DNA of 64,000 bases from Mucilaginibacter paludis DSM 18603 (GTDB lineage Bacteria; Bacteroidota; Bacteroidia; Sphingobacteriales; Sphingobacteriaceae). Location of the stretch: NCBI RefSeq assembly GCF_000166195.2, contig NZ_CM001403.1, positions 6,156,432 to 6,220,431 of the forward strand. The letters run 5' to 3'. The notes under the pieces were generated by a model. The model made no database searches. It was not told the origin of the DNA and worked only from the letters and a program-made list of their open reading frames with translations. Position 1 is the first letter of the stretch, and each line of letters opens with the position of its first letter. A program made the position numbers and the translations under genes. Below are positions 46,405 to 55,352 of this stretch, one piece after another.

Positions 46405-48804
46405 ATGAAATTGACTATCCGCATCAAATATGCTTTGCCTTGCGTAATTGCTTTTTTTTACCTGCTTACCTGCCTATCGTTTAAGGCTGATCCGCCTATT
46501 TATAAGAAAGGCTGGATCGACCTGAATAAAAACGGAAAGAAGGATATTTATGAGGATAGCACGCAACCTATTGAGGCGCGTTTAAACGATTTGATCGGCC
46601 AGATGACCCTGGAAGAAAAAACATGTCAACTGGCTACCTTATATGGTTACAAACGGATCCTGAAAGATTCTGTACCAACACCCGAATGGAAAAATGAGAT
46701 CTGGAAAGACGGTATAGCCAATATCGACGAACATTTAAACGGCTTTATCACCTGGGGTAAAACATCAGATTTGCCACTGGTAACCGATGTTAAAAAGCAC
46801 GTTTGGGCCATGAACCAAACTCAGCGCTTTTTTATTGAGCAAACCCGTTTGGGTATCCCTGTTGATTTTACTAACGAGGGTATCCGGGGCGTAGAGGCTT
46901 ATCAGGCCACGGCCTTCCCCACGCAGCTTAATATGGGCATGACCTGGGATAAACCCCTGGTTAATCAAATGGGTAATATTACCGGCATGGAAGCCCGGGC
47001 ACTTGGCTATACCAATGTTTATGCACCGATATTAGACGTAGCCCGCGACCAGCGTTGGGGCAGGCTGGAAGAGGTTTATGGCGAGGACCCTTACCTGGTT
47101 GCCCGCCTGGGTGTGGAGATGGCTAAAGGGATGCAGCAAAATAACCAGATAGCCGCTACCGCCAAACACTTTGCCGTTTATAGCGCCAATAAAGGCGGCC
47201 GTGAGGGTTTGGCCCGTACCGACCCGCAGGTAGCGCCGCGCGAGGTGGAAAATATATTGCTGTATCCGTTTAAAAAGGTAATTAAGGAAGCCGGCCTGAT
47301 GGGGGTGATGAGCTCTTATAACGATTATGACGGTATCCCGATTTCGGGCAGCAGTTATTGGCTGATACAACGCCTAAGGCAGGAATTTGGCTTTAAAGGC
47401 TATGTAGTAAGCGATAGCGATGCGCTGGAATACCTGTACAATAAACACCATGTTGCCGCCGACCTGAAAGATGCCGTTTACCAGGCCTTTATGGCGGGGA
47501 TGAATGTGCGCACCACTTTCAGAACCCCCGATAGCATTATTATTTATGCCCGGCAATTGGTTAAAGAGGGTAAACTGCCTATAGATACCATTAACAGCCG
47601 GGTACGCGATGTGCTGAGGGTTAAGTTTAAATTAGGTTTGTTTGATCACCCTTATGTACAGGATGCCGAAGCCAGCGCTAAATTAGTTAACTGCGCCGCT
47701 AACCAGGCGGTAGCCTTGCAGGCATCTAAAGAAAGTATTGTACTGTTGAAAAACAAGGGTGCCATTTTGCCTTTATCCAAACAACAAACTTTAGCGGTAA
47801 TAGGCCCCAACGCCCTTAACGACGATTATGCACATACGCACTACGGCCCGCTGGCATCAAAAAGTATCAATATATTAGAGGGGATTCAGGCTAAGGTTGG
47901 CGCAGGTAAAGTGCTGTATGCCCTGGGCTGTAATTTGGTAGACAAGCATTGGCCCGAAAGTGAGATACTGCCGCAAGACCCTGATCAGGCAGAGCAAGCC
48001 AAAATAGACAGCGCGGTTACCATAGCGCGGCATGCCGATGTGGCTGTTGTTGTACTGGGGGGCAATACCCAAACTGCCGGCGAAAATAAAAGTCGCACCA
48101 GCCTTGATCTTCCCGGTTACCAGCTGAGGTTGGTTAAAGCGGTTAAGGCTACCGGTAAGCCGGTGGTGGTAGTTTTGATAGGATCGCAGCCGATGACGAT
48201 CAATTGGATAGATCAGCATATTGATGGCATTATTTACGCAGGTTATCCCGGCACGCAGGGTGGCACCGCTGTTGCCGATGTGTTGTTTGGCGATTATAAT
48301 CCCGGTGGTAAGCTCACTTTAACGTTTCCGAAATCGGTTGGGCAATTGCCGTTTAATTTCCCCACAAAGCCAAATTCAGAAACAGACGAGGGCGAGCTCG
48401 CCAAAATTAAGGGACTGCTTTATCCGTTTGGTTTCGGGTTGAGCTATACCACTTTTGCTTACAGTGATTTGAAGATCAGCCCCGCTATTCAGAGTGATCA
48501 GGGTAACGTTACCGTTAGCTGTAAGGTAACCAACACAGGCAAAGTGGCCGGCGACGAGGTTGTTCAGTTATACCTCCGTGATGTATTAAGTACCGTTACC
48601 ACTTACGAAAAAGTTTTACGTGGCTTTGATCGCCTCAGCTTAAAACCCGGCGAAACCAAAGAAGTGATGTTTACCATCGTTCCCGATGATTTGAAATTAT
48701 ATAACCGCCAAATGAAGTATGTTGTTGAGCCTGGTGAGTTTAAGGTAATGGTGGGAGCATCGTCAGATAACATTAAATTAACAGGAACTTTCGAGATAAA
48801 ATAA
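46405..48804 (+). CDS. Glycoside hydrolase family 3 enzyme (beta-glycosidase)
   Basis: A 799-residue exported GH3 enzyme. A signal peptide covers residues 1-25; the start at MKLTIRIKYALP is chosen over an upstream ATG because it begins the signal. The N-terminal barrel holds TNEGIRGVEAYQATAFPTQ, RWGRLEEVYGEDPYL, AATAKHFAVYS and the nucleophile D337 in YVVSDSDALEYL. The second domain holds ESIVLLKNKGAILPL and AVIGPNA. A C-terminal fibronectin-III-like domain follows (VTNTGKVAGDEVVQLYLRD). It should release terminal beta-linked sugars, perhaps glucosyl, xylosyl or glucuronyl-like units; the substrate is not fixed by sequence. Regulated by operator B. Confidence 0.92.
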   Translation: MKLTIRIKYALPCVIAFFYLLTCLSFKADPPIYKKGWIDLNKNGKKDIYEDSTQPIEARLNDLIGQMTLEEKTCQLATLYGYKRILKDSVPTPEWKNEIWKDGIANIDEHLNGFITWGKTSDLPLVTDVKKHVWAMNQTQRFFIEQTRLGIPVDFTNEGIRGVEAYQATAFPTQLNMGMTWDKPLVNQMGNITGMEARALGYTNVYAPILDVARDQRWGRLEEVYGEDPYLVARLGVEMAKGMQQNNQIAATAKHFAVYSANKGGREGLARTDPQVAPREVENILLYPFKKVIKEAGLMGVMSSYNDYDGIPISGSSYWLIQRLRQEFGFKGYVVSDSDALEYLYNKHHVAADLKDAVYQAFMAGMNVRTTFRTPDSIIIYARQLVKEGKLPIDTINSRVRDVLRVKFKLGLFDHPYVQDAEASAKLVNCAANQAVALQASKESIVLLKNKGAILPLSKQQTLAVIGPNALNDDYAHTHYGPLASKSINILEGIQAKVGAGKVLYALGCNLVDKHWPESEILPQDPDQAEQAKIDSAVTIARHADVAVVVLGGNTQTAGENKSRTSLDLPGYQLRLVKAVKATGKPVVVVLIGSQPMTINWIDQHIDGIIYAGYPGTQGGTAVADVLFGDYNPGGKLTLTFPKSVGQLPFNFPTKPNSETDEGELAKIKGLLYPFGFGLSYTTFAYSDLKISPAIQSDQGNVTVSCKVTNTGKVAGDEVVQLYLRDVLSTVTTYEKVLRGFDRLSLKPGETKEVMFTIVPDDLKLYNRQMKYVVEPGEFKVMVGASSDNIKLTGTFEIK

Positions 48805-48855
48805 ATACAAAAAATGCGCTATGTAGGTTTAAAAGCACCATTGGCGAATTAATTA

Positions 48856-48909
48856 CCCTAATTAAACTAAAAAATCACCCCTATTTTATTAACTAAAACT
48901 TCAAATTCG
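48856..48909 (+). promoter_or_regulatory. PUL operator/promoter copy C, upstream of susC
   Basis: CCCT (48856-48859), CCCCT (48878-48882) 23 bp on, exactly 22 bp, then ATTCG (48905-48909) in TTCAAATTCGTTTAA. It is the most diverged copy, yet both spacings are kept. The susC start is 170 bp downstream, giving a long leader that contains a 38-codon frame. Confidence 0.68.
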
Positions 48910-48935
48910 TTTAACCCAGCATTAATTAAAAAACG

Positions 48936-49052
48936 ATGAACAAAAACGTACCTAAACTTCCCCGCATTCAACCAGATGCACGCTTGCTATTGTACGACGG
49001 TAGCTACAGATGTTATACTGCCCTAAAAAGCAAAAGCCGGATTTTTAAATAA
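48936..49052 (+). CDS. Possible 38-residue leader peptide upstream of susC
   Basis: An ATG 27 bp after operator C opens a frame MNKNVPKLPRIQPDARLLLY... ending TAA at 49052, 26 bp before the susC start. The peptide is basic with no signal sequence. Its position in the leader could allow translational attenuation of susC, or it may be chance. No ribosome-binding site is obvious, which is normal here. Confidence 0.3.
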   Translation: MNKNVPKLPRIQPDARLLLYDGSYRCYTALKSKSRIFK

Positions 49053-49078
49053 GGAATAACCCAGTAAAACAACGGAAA

Positions 49079-52000
49079 ATGAAAAAATGTATACTTTGTT
49101 TTTATTGTAACCCCTTTAAGGCACGCCAAAACTTTAAAAAAGTGTTTATCCTGTTATTACTTAGTTTTATTTCATTAGGCTCTTTTGCCCAGGCAAAAAA
49201 AATATCAGGTACAGTAAAAGATGCCAATAACGAGAGCCTTATTGGCGTAACCGTTAAGGTAAAAGATGGGCAAGCCAGCACCAGTACCGATGCGCAAGGG
49301 AAATATACCATTACGGTTACCGGTAACCAGGCCGTATTGATTTTTAGTTACCTGGGCTTTGTAAGCCAGCAGCAGATGGTAGGCAGCCGGAGCATAATTA
49401 ACGTTACATTGGAGGGCCAGTCAACGGGCCTTAACGAGGTGGTCGTAATAGGCTACGGAACTTCAAAGAAAAAAGATTTGACCGGGTCAGTCGCCCAGGT
49501 GGCTATGACCGATCTCAATAAAGCGCCGGTACGTTCTATAGATGAGGCATTAGCCGGTCGTATCGCAGGCGTTCAGGTCAACTCATCCGATGGGCAACCC
49601 GGTTCCGCTGTCAACATCGTGATTCGTGGGGCAAATTCTATCACTCAGGATAATTCGCCCTTATATGTAGTTGATGGCTTCCCGATAGAAGGCTTCAACT
49701 TAAATACCTTTAACCCGCAGGATATCGAATCTATCGAGGTATTAAAGGATGCCTCTTCCACCGCCATTTACGGCGCCAGGGGAGCAAACGGTGTCGTAAT
49801 CATCACCACAAAAAAAGGAAGTGCGGGCGATGCACAAATTACCTTTACAACAATGCAGAGTTTTAGTAAGAATATTAAAACCATGCAGTTGATGAACGCT
49901 TATGATTTTTTAGCCTATAACCTGGAGCGCGACCTAACCATCGGCTCGAGCGCCAGCCCTTCGCCAACCTATACTTATTTAACCCAGCCCGGCAAAACCC
50001 TGGCCGATTATCAAAATTATCCTGCTACCGACTGGCAATCGCCATTCTTTAAAACCGGCAGCCTCAGAAATTATTCGCTGGCGATAAGGGGCGGAACAAA
50101 ACAAACCTTGTACTCCGTTTCAGGTTCGATCGATAACCAGGACGGAACAATAATCAGCACTGGGTATGACCGTTACCAGGGCCGGGTTACCTTAGATCAA
50201 ACGGTTAATGATAAATTAAAGGTTGGCATCAATGCCAATTACGCGCACATGCTGCAATATGGCAACAGCGCATCGGCATCCACCAACAGCGGTACTACCA
50301 ATATACTTTATAGTGTATGGGGCTATAATCCATTATCAAGCTACTCAGACGTGGATGCCCTGGACGCTACCACCAGCTCTGCCAACGATTATAAATTCAA
50401 CCCGATTTTAAATCAGGCCAACCTGGTACGCAACGTTAAAACCGATAACCTCAATGTAAATACCTATTTAACCTATTCCATTACGCCAAAACTGGTTTTA
50501 AAGGTTACCGGTGTTTTAAATAACAGCATTGTTGATAACGAAAATTTCAACAACTCAAATACCTATTATGGCAGCCCTTTAACCAATGCGGGCAAATCCA
50601 ACGGTGTAAACGGTTCTGTTTCTACCGCTAAGGTGAATAACTGGGCCAACGAGAACACTTTAACTTATACCAATATCTTCAATAAAGCCCATAACCTTAA
50701 CGTGCTGGTGGGTTTTACAGAGCAAGGCAATACATCAAGTACACGGGGCTTTGGTGCCAACTTTGTGCCTAACGAATCCCTTGGAATCAGTGGCCTCGAC
50801 GAGGGTACATTAAACCCATCTGCTACAAAAGATGTCAGCTCGTTATGGAATGCCGCTTCGTTTTTGAGCAGGATAGCCTATAATTATAATTCAAAGTATT
50901 ACGCCACATTTTCTTACCGCGCCGATGGGTCGTCAAAATTTGCACCTCAGAATCATTGGGGCTACTTCCCGTCTGCGGCTGTTGCCTGGAGATTCACCGA
51001 AGAAGATTTCCTGAAAAACAATAAGATCATATCCGATGGTAAACTAAGATTGAGCTATGGTAAAACGGGTAACAACCGGGTGGGCGATTTTTCATACCTG
51101 TCAAGCACCGGTATCCCTACCAATATGAGCTATTCATTTAACAATACTTATGTATCCAGCATTGTCCCCTTAACCATAGGCAACCCTGATTTAAAGTGGG
51201 AAACTACCGGTCAGTACGATGCAGGCTTCGATCTGTCTTTTTTAAATAGCCGGATCAATTTAACAGCCGATGTGTACAGAAAAACCACTAAAGATCTGCT
51301 GTTGAACGCTACGTTGCCTACATCAACAGGTTATTCCACCGCCTACGAGAACATTGGCAGCGTACAAAACCAAGGCCTGGAGCTTACCTTAAATACGGTC
51401 AACGTAGTCAGTAAGGATTTTAAATGGAGCAGCAGCTTTAATATCTCATTTAACCAGAACAAGGTGCTGGCCCTGGCCAATAATCAGGAAGCATTGTTAA
51501 CCTCGGTGGCCTGGGATAATAATTGGTCGTCAATACCCGGTTATATTGCCAAGGTAGGGCAGCCGCTCGGGTTGATGTATGGCTATATATGGGATGGTGT
51601 TTACCAATACAGCGATTTTAATAAAACTGCCACAGGTACATATATATTAAAAGATAATGTGCCAACTAACGGCAATACGCGTACCAGCATTCAACCCGGC
51701 GATATCAAATACAAAGACCTGAATGGCGACGGCGTAGTAAACTCGTCGGATTATACGGTAATAGGCCGTTCACAGCCTATACATACCGGCGGCTTCAGTA
51801 ACAATTTCACCTATAAAAATTTCGATCTCAACATATTCTTCCAATGGTCGTATGGTAACCAAATCCAGAACACCAGCCGTTTGGTATTTGAGGGTAACGC
51901 GTTAAATAAACCTTATTTAGAGCAGTTTAGCAGCTATAGCGATCATTGGACACCAACTAATACGGGCTCGTCAAATTACCGTTCGGGCGGCTATTATGGC

Positions 52001-52273
52001 GGCGGCTACTCAACCAGGACTGTGGAGGATGGCTCTTATTTACGCTTGAAAACGGCTTCACTGGGATACAATATTCCAAAAAAACTATTGAAAAAGATCA
52101 ATGTATCTTCATTCAGGGTTTACGTATCCGGCCAGAATTTATATACCTGGACGAAATATACCGGCCTGGACCCCGAAGTGAGTACCTATAATTCGGCACT
52201 TACCGGTGGATTTGATTATAGCGCTTATCCAAGATCGCGGACTATTGCTTTTGGAGCGAATATTACTTTTTAA
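49079..52273 (+). CDS. SusC/RagA-family TonB-dependent outer membrane transporter
   Basis: A 1,064-residue importer of oligosaccharides. A long signal sequence (about 1-38) is followed by a carboxypeptidase-like N-terminal extension (ISGTVKDANNESLIGVTVKVKDGQAST, about 41-118). Next is a TonB-box-like VVVIGYGTSKKKDLTGSV, a plug domain (IDEALAGRIAGVQV, NIVIRGANSI, SPLYVVDGFPI, DASSTAIYGARGANGVVIITTKKG), and a 22-strand barrel ending in an aromatic residue (GANITF). Paired with the SusD gene 18 bp downstream. All domains look complete. Regulated by operator C and the HTCS. Confidence 0.96.
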   Translation: MKKCILCFYCNPFKARQNFKKVFILLLLSFISLGSFAQAKKISGTVKDANNESLIGVTVKVKDGQASTSTDAQGKYTITVTGNQAVLIFSYLGFVSQQQMVGSRSIINVTLEGQSTGLNEVVVIGYGTSKKKDLTGSVAQVAMTDLNKAPVRSIDEALAGRIAGVQVNSSDGQPGSAVNIVIRGANSITQDNSPLYVVDGFPIEGFNLNTFNPQDIESIEVLKDASSTAIYGARGANGVVIITTKKGSAGDAQITFTTMQSFSKNIKTMQLMNAYDFLAYNLERDLTIGSSASPSPTYTYLTQPGKTLADYQNYPATDWQSPFFKTGSLRNYSLAIRGGTKQTLYSVSGSIDNQDGTIISTGYDRYQGRVTLDQTVNDKLKVGINANYAHMLQYGNSASASTNSGTTNILYSVWGYNPLSSYSDVDALDATTSSANDYKFNPILNQANLVRNVKTDNLNVNTYLTYSITPKLVLKVTGVLNNSIVDNENFNNSNTYYGSPLTNAGKSNGVNGSVSTAKVNNWANENTLTYTNIFNKAHNLNVLVGFTEQGNTSSTRGFGANFVPNESLGISGLDEGTLNPSATKDVSSLWNAASFLSRIAYNYNSKYYATFSYRADGSSKFAPQNHWGYFPSAAVAWRFTEEDFLKNNKIISDGKLRLSYGKTGNNRVGDFSYLSSTGIPTNMSYSFNNTYVSSIVPLTIGNPDLKWETTGQYDAGFDLSFLNSRINLTADVYRKTTKDLLLNATLPTSTGYSTAYENIGSVQNQGLELTLNTVNVVSKDFKWSSSFNISFNQNKVLALANNQEALLTSVAWDNNWSSIPGYIAKVGQPLGLMYGYIWDGVYQYSDFNKTATGTYILKDNVPTNGNTRTSIQPGDIKYKDLNGDGVVNSSDYTVIGRSQPIHTGGFSNNFTYKNFDLNIFFQWSYGNQIQNTSRLVFEGNALNKPYLEQFSSYSDHWTPTNTGSSNYRSGGYYGGGYSTRTVEDGSYLRLKTASLGYNIPKKLLKKINVSSFRVYVSGQNLYTWTKYTGLDPEVSTYNSALTGGFDYSAYPRSRTIAFGANITF

Positions 52274-52291
52274 TTTAAAAAAAGCGAAAAA

Positions 52292-54280
52292 ATGAAACGT
52301 ATATTATTCATTCTGTTAACCATATTGAGTTTAAGTGTGGTTTCCTGCAAGAAATTCCTGAATACGGTTCCAACTGATTCACTGGTAACTACAGATTATT
52401 ATACTACCGAATCAAAATTAAACAGCGCTTTGGCCGGGGTTTATCAGCCATTGGGTACTGCCGGAATATATGGCGATAACATGTTCGATCAAATGGGCGC
52501 CAGCACAGATGAAGGCTTTTACGCGCGGTCGGCCCAAACAACGGGTATCATGGTTTATAATTTTGACTATGGCAACAGCGACCTGAACAATTTTTGGACG
52601 CAACTATACCAGGGTATTGAAAGGGCTAATCTGCTTATCCAAAATATCAACCTCGCTCCGATGGACGAAACCAAAAGGCAGGTAATATTAGGAGAGGCGC
52701 TTTTTTTACGCGGCTACTATCATTTTTTGCTGGTGAGTAATTTTGGCGATGTGCCGCTAAAAACAGCGCCTACCTCGTCGGTAACCAATGTAAATATCCC
52801 GCGTACGCCGACTAAGCAGGTTTATGCCCAGGTATTGGCCGATATGCAGGCCGCCGAGGGTAAGGTAAGCACCGCTACAGCCTTAGGTTATGGTGGCCAC
52901 GTTTCAAAAACTGCCATCGAAGGGATTTTGGCGAGGGTTTGTTTAACTATGGCTGGCGCTCCGCTTAATGACGAATCCAAATATGCCGATGCTTTAATGT
53001 GGGCAAAAAAGGTTCAGGCCTCCGGCGAGCATAGCCTTAATTCAAGCTATCGCCAGGTATTTATTAACCTGCACCAGGATCTTTACGATGTTAGGGAAAG
53101 TATGTGGGAGGTTGAAAACAAAGGTACGGGTGCCGATGGCTTGGGGAACGTAAACCGTTTAGGCAATACTAACGGTATTGCGCTGTCTGTTAATTACGAT
53201 GCCATTGGCTACAGCTACGGTTTTGTTAATACCACAGCTAAGTTATTTAATTTATATGCGCCGGGCGATATCAGGCGCGATTGGTCGATTGCGCAGTTTA
53301 GCTACAATAGCGCTACCACGCCGGTTTCTTACACCTACTTTACATCAGCCCAGATCTATAACCGCAACGCGGGCAAGTTCCGCAGGGAGTATGAAATATC
53401 TGCCCTGAAAAGTAAAAATATTACGCCCATCAATTTCCCTATCCTGAGATACTCGGATGTATTATTGATGCTGGCCGAGGCGGAAAATCATATCAATGGC
53501 CCTACCAGCATCGCTTATGATGCGATCAACCAGGTAAGAAGGCGCGGTTTCGGCCTAAACCCTAATACTCCGGTGGTTTCGATAAGTGTGCTCAATAACC
53601 TTACCCTGGCCACAGCGGGTAATACCGGTTACCTCACATCGGTACCCAACATCCCAATCACCTTTACCGGGGGCGGTGGCACCGGTGCTACGGGTATGGC
53701 CACGGTATCTACATCAACAGGTAAGGTAACATCCATCGCTATCCTTAACCCGGGCAGTGGTTATACCTCGGCACCTACGGTTAATATCGGCACGGCATGG
53801 GCAGCTAACACGGTTTATACCACAGGTACCCAGGTATATAATGCCAATAATTTATATACTGTAACCACCGCCGGAACATCTACAACCACGGCACCCACGC
53901 AAACATCCGGCGCATCCGCGGCAGCTACCACCGGGGCCGTATTTACCTACGCAGGGGCCAGGGCTACAGCCACGGCTACTATTGCAACCTCGGCTGTTGA
54001 TCTTTCAGGCCTAAGCACGTCAACATTTTTACTGGCCATTCAGGATGAAAGGGCAAGGGAACTTTGTTACGAGTCGTTACGCAGGCCAGATCTGATCCGC
54101 TGGGGTATCTGGGTATCCACCATGAACGCGCTCGCCGCCGATATGAAAGCAAATGCGGGGACTACCTATGCCTACGGCGCATTAGCAGGTTCAAATATTA
54201 CTACCAGAAATATTTTCTATCCTATTCCGGCATCGGAAATTTCGGTAAACAGCGCAGCTACTCAAAATCCCGGATGGTAA
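52292..54280 (+). CDS. SusD/RagB-family glycan-binding lipoprotein with an unusual insertion
   Basis: A 662-residue surface lipoprotein (lipobox SVVSC, Cys19) that caps SusC and captures glycan. Usual SusD parts are present: KKFLNTVPTDSLVTTDYYTTESKLNSAL, the TPR helices (AEALFLRGYYHFLLVSNFGDVPL), FPILRYSDVLLMLAEAENHI and the C-terminal LLAIQDERARELCYESLRRPDLIRWG. About residues 430-566 are an insert not seen in typical members of 500-560 residues: a GSGYTSAPTV-type segment followed by a WAANTVYTTGTQVY-NNLYTVTTAGTS segment that resembles small carbohydrate-binding or tail-fibre modules. The frame is intact through the insert. Confidence 0.93.
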   Translation: MKRILFILLTILSLSVVSCKKFLNTVPTDSLVTTDYYTTESKLNSALAGVYQPLGTAGIYGDNMFDQMGASTDEGFYARSAQTTGIMVYNFDYGNSDLNNFWTQLYQGIERANLLIQNINLAPMDETKRQVILGEALFLRGYYHFLLVSNFGDVPLKTAPTSSVTNVNIPRTPTKQVYAQVLADMQAAEGKVSTATALGYGGHVSKTAIEGILARVCLTMAGAPLNDESKYADALMWAKKVQASGEHSLNSSYRQVFINLHQDLYDVRESMWEVENKGTGADGLGNVNRLGNTNGIALSVNYDAIGYSYGFVNTTAKLFNLYAPGDIRRDWSIAQFSYNSATTPVSYTYFTSAQIYNRNAGKFRREYEISALKSKNITPINFPILRYSDVLLMLAEAENHINGPTSIAYDAINQVRRRGFGLNPNTPVVSISVLNNLTLATAGNTGYLTSVPNIPITFTGGGGTGATGMATVSTSTGKVTSIAILNPGSGYTSAPTVNIGTAWAANTVYTTGTQVYNANNLYTVTTAGTSTTTAPTQTSGASAAATTGAVFTYAGARATATATIATSAVDLSGLSTSTFLLAIQDERARELCYESLRRPDLIRWGIWVSTMNALAADMKANAGTTYAYGALAGSNITTRNIFYPIPASEISVNSAATQNPGW

Positions 54281-54298
54281 TTAAATCAACAAAAAGAT

Positions 54299-55327
54299 AT
54301 GTCACAAAATAAAAATATCATACCAGTCAGATCGCTTATCCTGATCGCGTTTTTATTTGCTTGCTCGGCTTGCAGCAAAAAGATAGACGTAAAACCTGTT
54401 ACGTTTGATGTAAGCAGCAACAAGTTAAAGGGAGCGGCAAGCACCACATTCACGCTTACCGATACCGTTTTGTTTAAGTTTACCGGTAACCCGGATATGA
54501 TCACCTTTTTTTCGGGCGAGGTTGGCAAGCGGTATGAATATGCCGGTCGCACCTCAGCCGCAGGTATGCCTCAATTGCAGTTCAGCACCGTAAGGGCAAA
54601 CGGAGCGCAGGCCGGTTCGCTGTCGTTATTGGTCTCGACAGATTTTAAAGGCGTTGTTGCCAATACGGTGTATGGCTCTTTAATCCGCGATACCGCCGCT
54701 ACCAATGCCAATATTGCCGCGGCTACCTGGACCGACATTACCAGCAGGGCAACGCTATCAACCGGGGCAACTACGGCAGTATCCTCCGGCCTGATCGATC
54801 TTTCTGATTTTTCAAAGGGCAAGCCGGTTTATATCGCCTTTAAATATACAGCCACCGCGGGAACCATTCAAAACAAGTGGACCATCAGCGCATTGTCGGT
54901 AAATAATGTGCTGGCCGATGGCACTACCTATACCATAGCCAGTTTAAATGGACCAACTACGGCTATAACCAATTATGGTAGTAATACTTACGGGCCGGGT
55001 TGGGCCGTATCGTACGATCTGGCAAAAAATGCTAACAAATATGCCTGGGTTTATACCGATAAAACTTCGCTGGTGATAACCGGGGCAACTACTGCCGCGG
55101 CCGCCACAGCCGGAGCGGAGGTATGGGCAGTGATGGGGCCTGTTGATTTAACCAGGGTTACGCCCGATGTAGGCTTAAGCATAAAGGCTATTTCGGCCCG
55201 GTTATCATCCTACCAATATAACTACGCTGCCGCCGGAACTTACAATGCCGTATTTGTAGCTTCTAATACCACGCCCGATGCGTCAAACAGTATTGTTAAA
55301 AAAAATACGATAACCGTTACGCCCTGA
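54299..55327 (+). CDS. DUF5017-like surface glycan-binding lipoprotein (SusE position)
   Basis: A 342-residue lipoprotein (lipobox FACSAC) directly after susD. The opening VTFDVSSNKLKGAASTTFTLTDTVLFKFTGNPDMITFFSGEVGKRYEYAGRT is the DUF5017 style: a beta-sandwich with a PKD-like signature. SLLVSTDFKG, WTISALSVNN and the C-terminal YNAVFVASN are typical. Proteins in this position bind the PUL's target polysaccharide at the cell surface. No enzymatic motif is seen. It lies 18 bp after susD. Confidence 0.85.
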   Translation: MSQNKNIIPVRSLILIAFLFACSACSKKIDVKPVTFDVSSNKLKGAASTTFTLTDTVLFKFTGNPDMITFFSGEVGKRYEYAGRTSAAGMPQLQFSTVRANGAQAGSLSLLVSTDFKGVVANTVYGSLIRDTAATNANIAAATWTDITSRATLSTGATTAVSSGLIDLSDFSKGKPVYIAFKYTATAGTIQNKWTISALSVNNVLADGTTYTIASLNGPTTAITNYGSNTYGPGWAVSYDLAKNANKYAWVYTDKTSLVITGATTAAAATAGAEVWAVMGPVDLTRVTPDVGLSIKAISARLSSYQYNYAAAGTYNAVFVASNTTPDASNSIVKKNTITVTP

Positions 55328-55352
55328 ATAACGATACCACAAACCACAGTTG

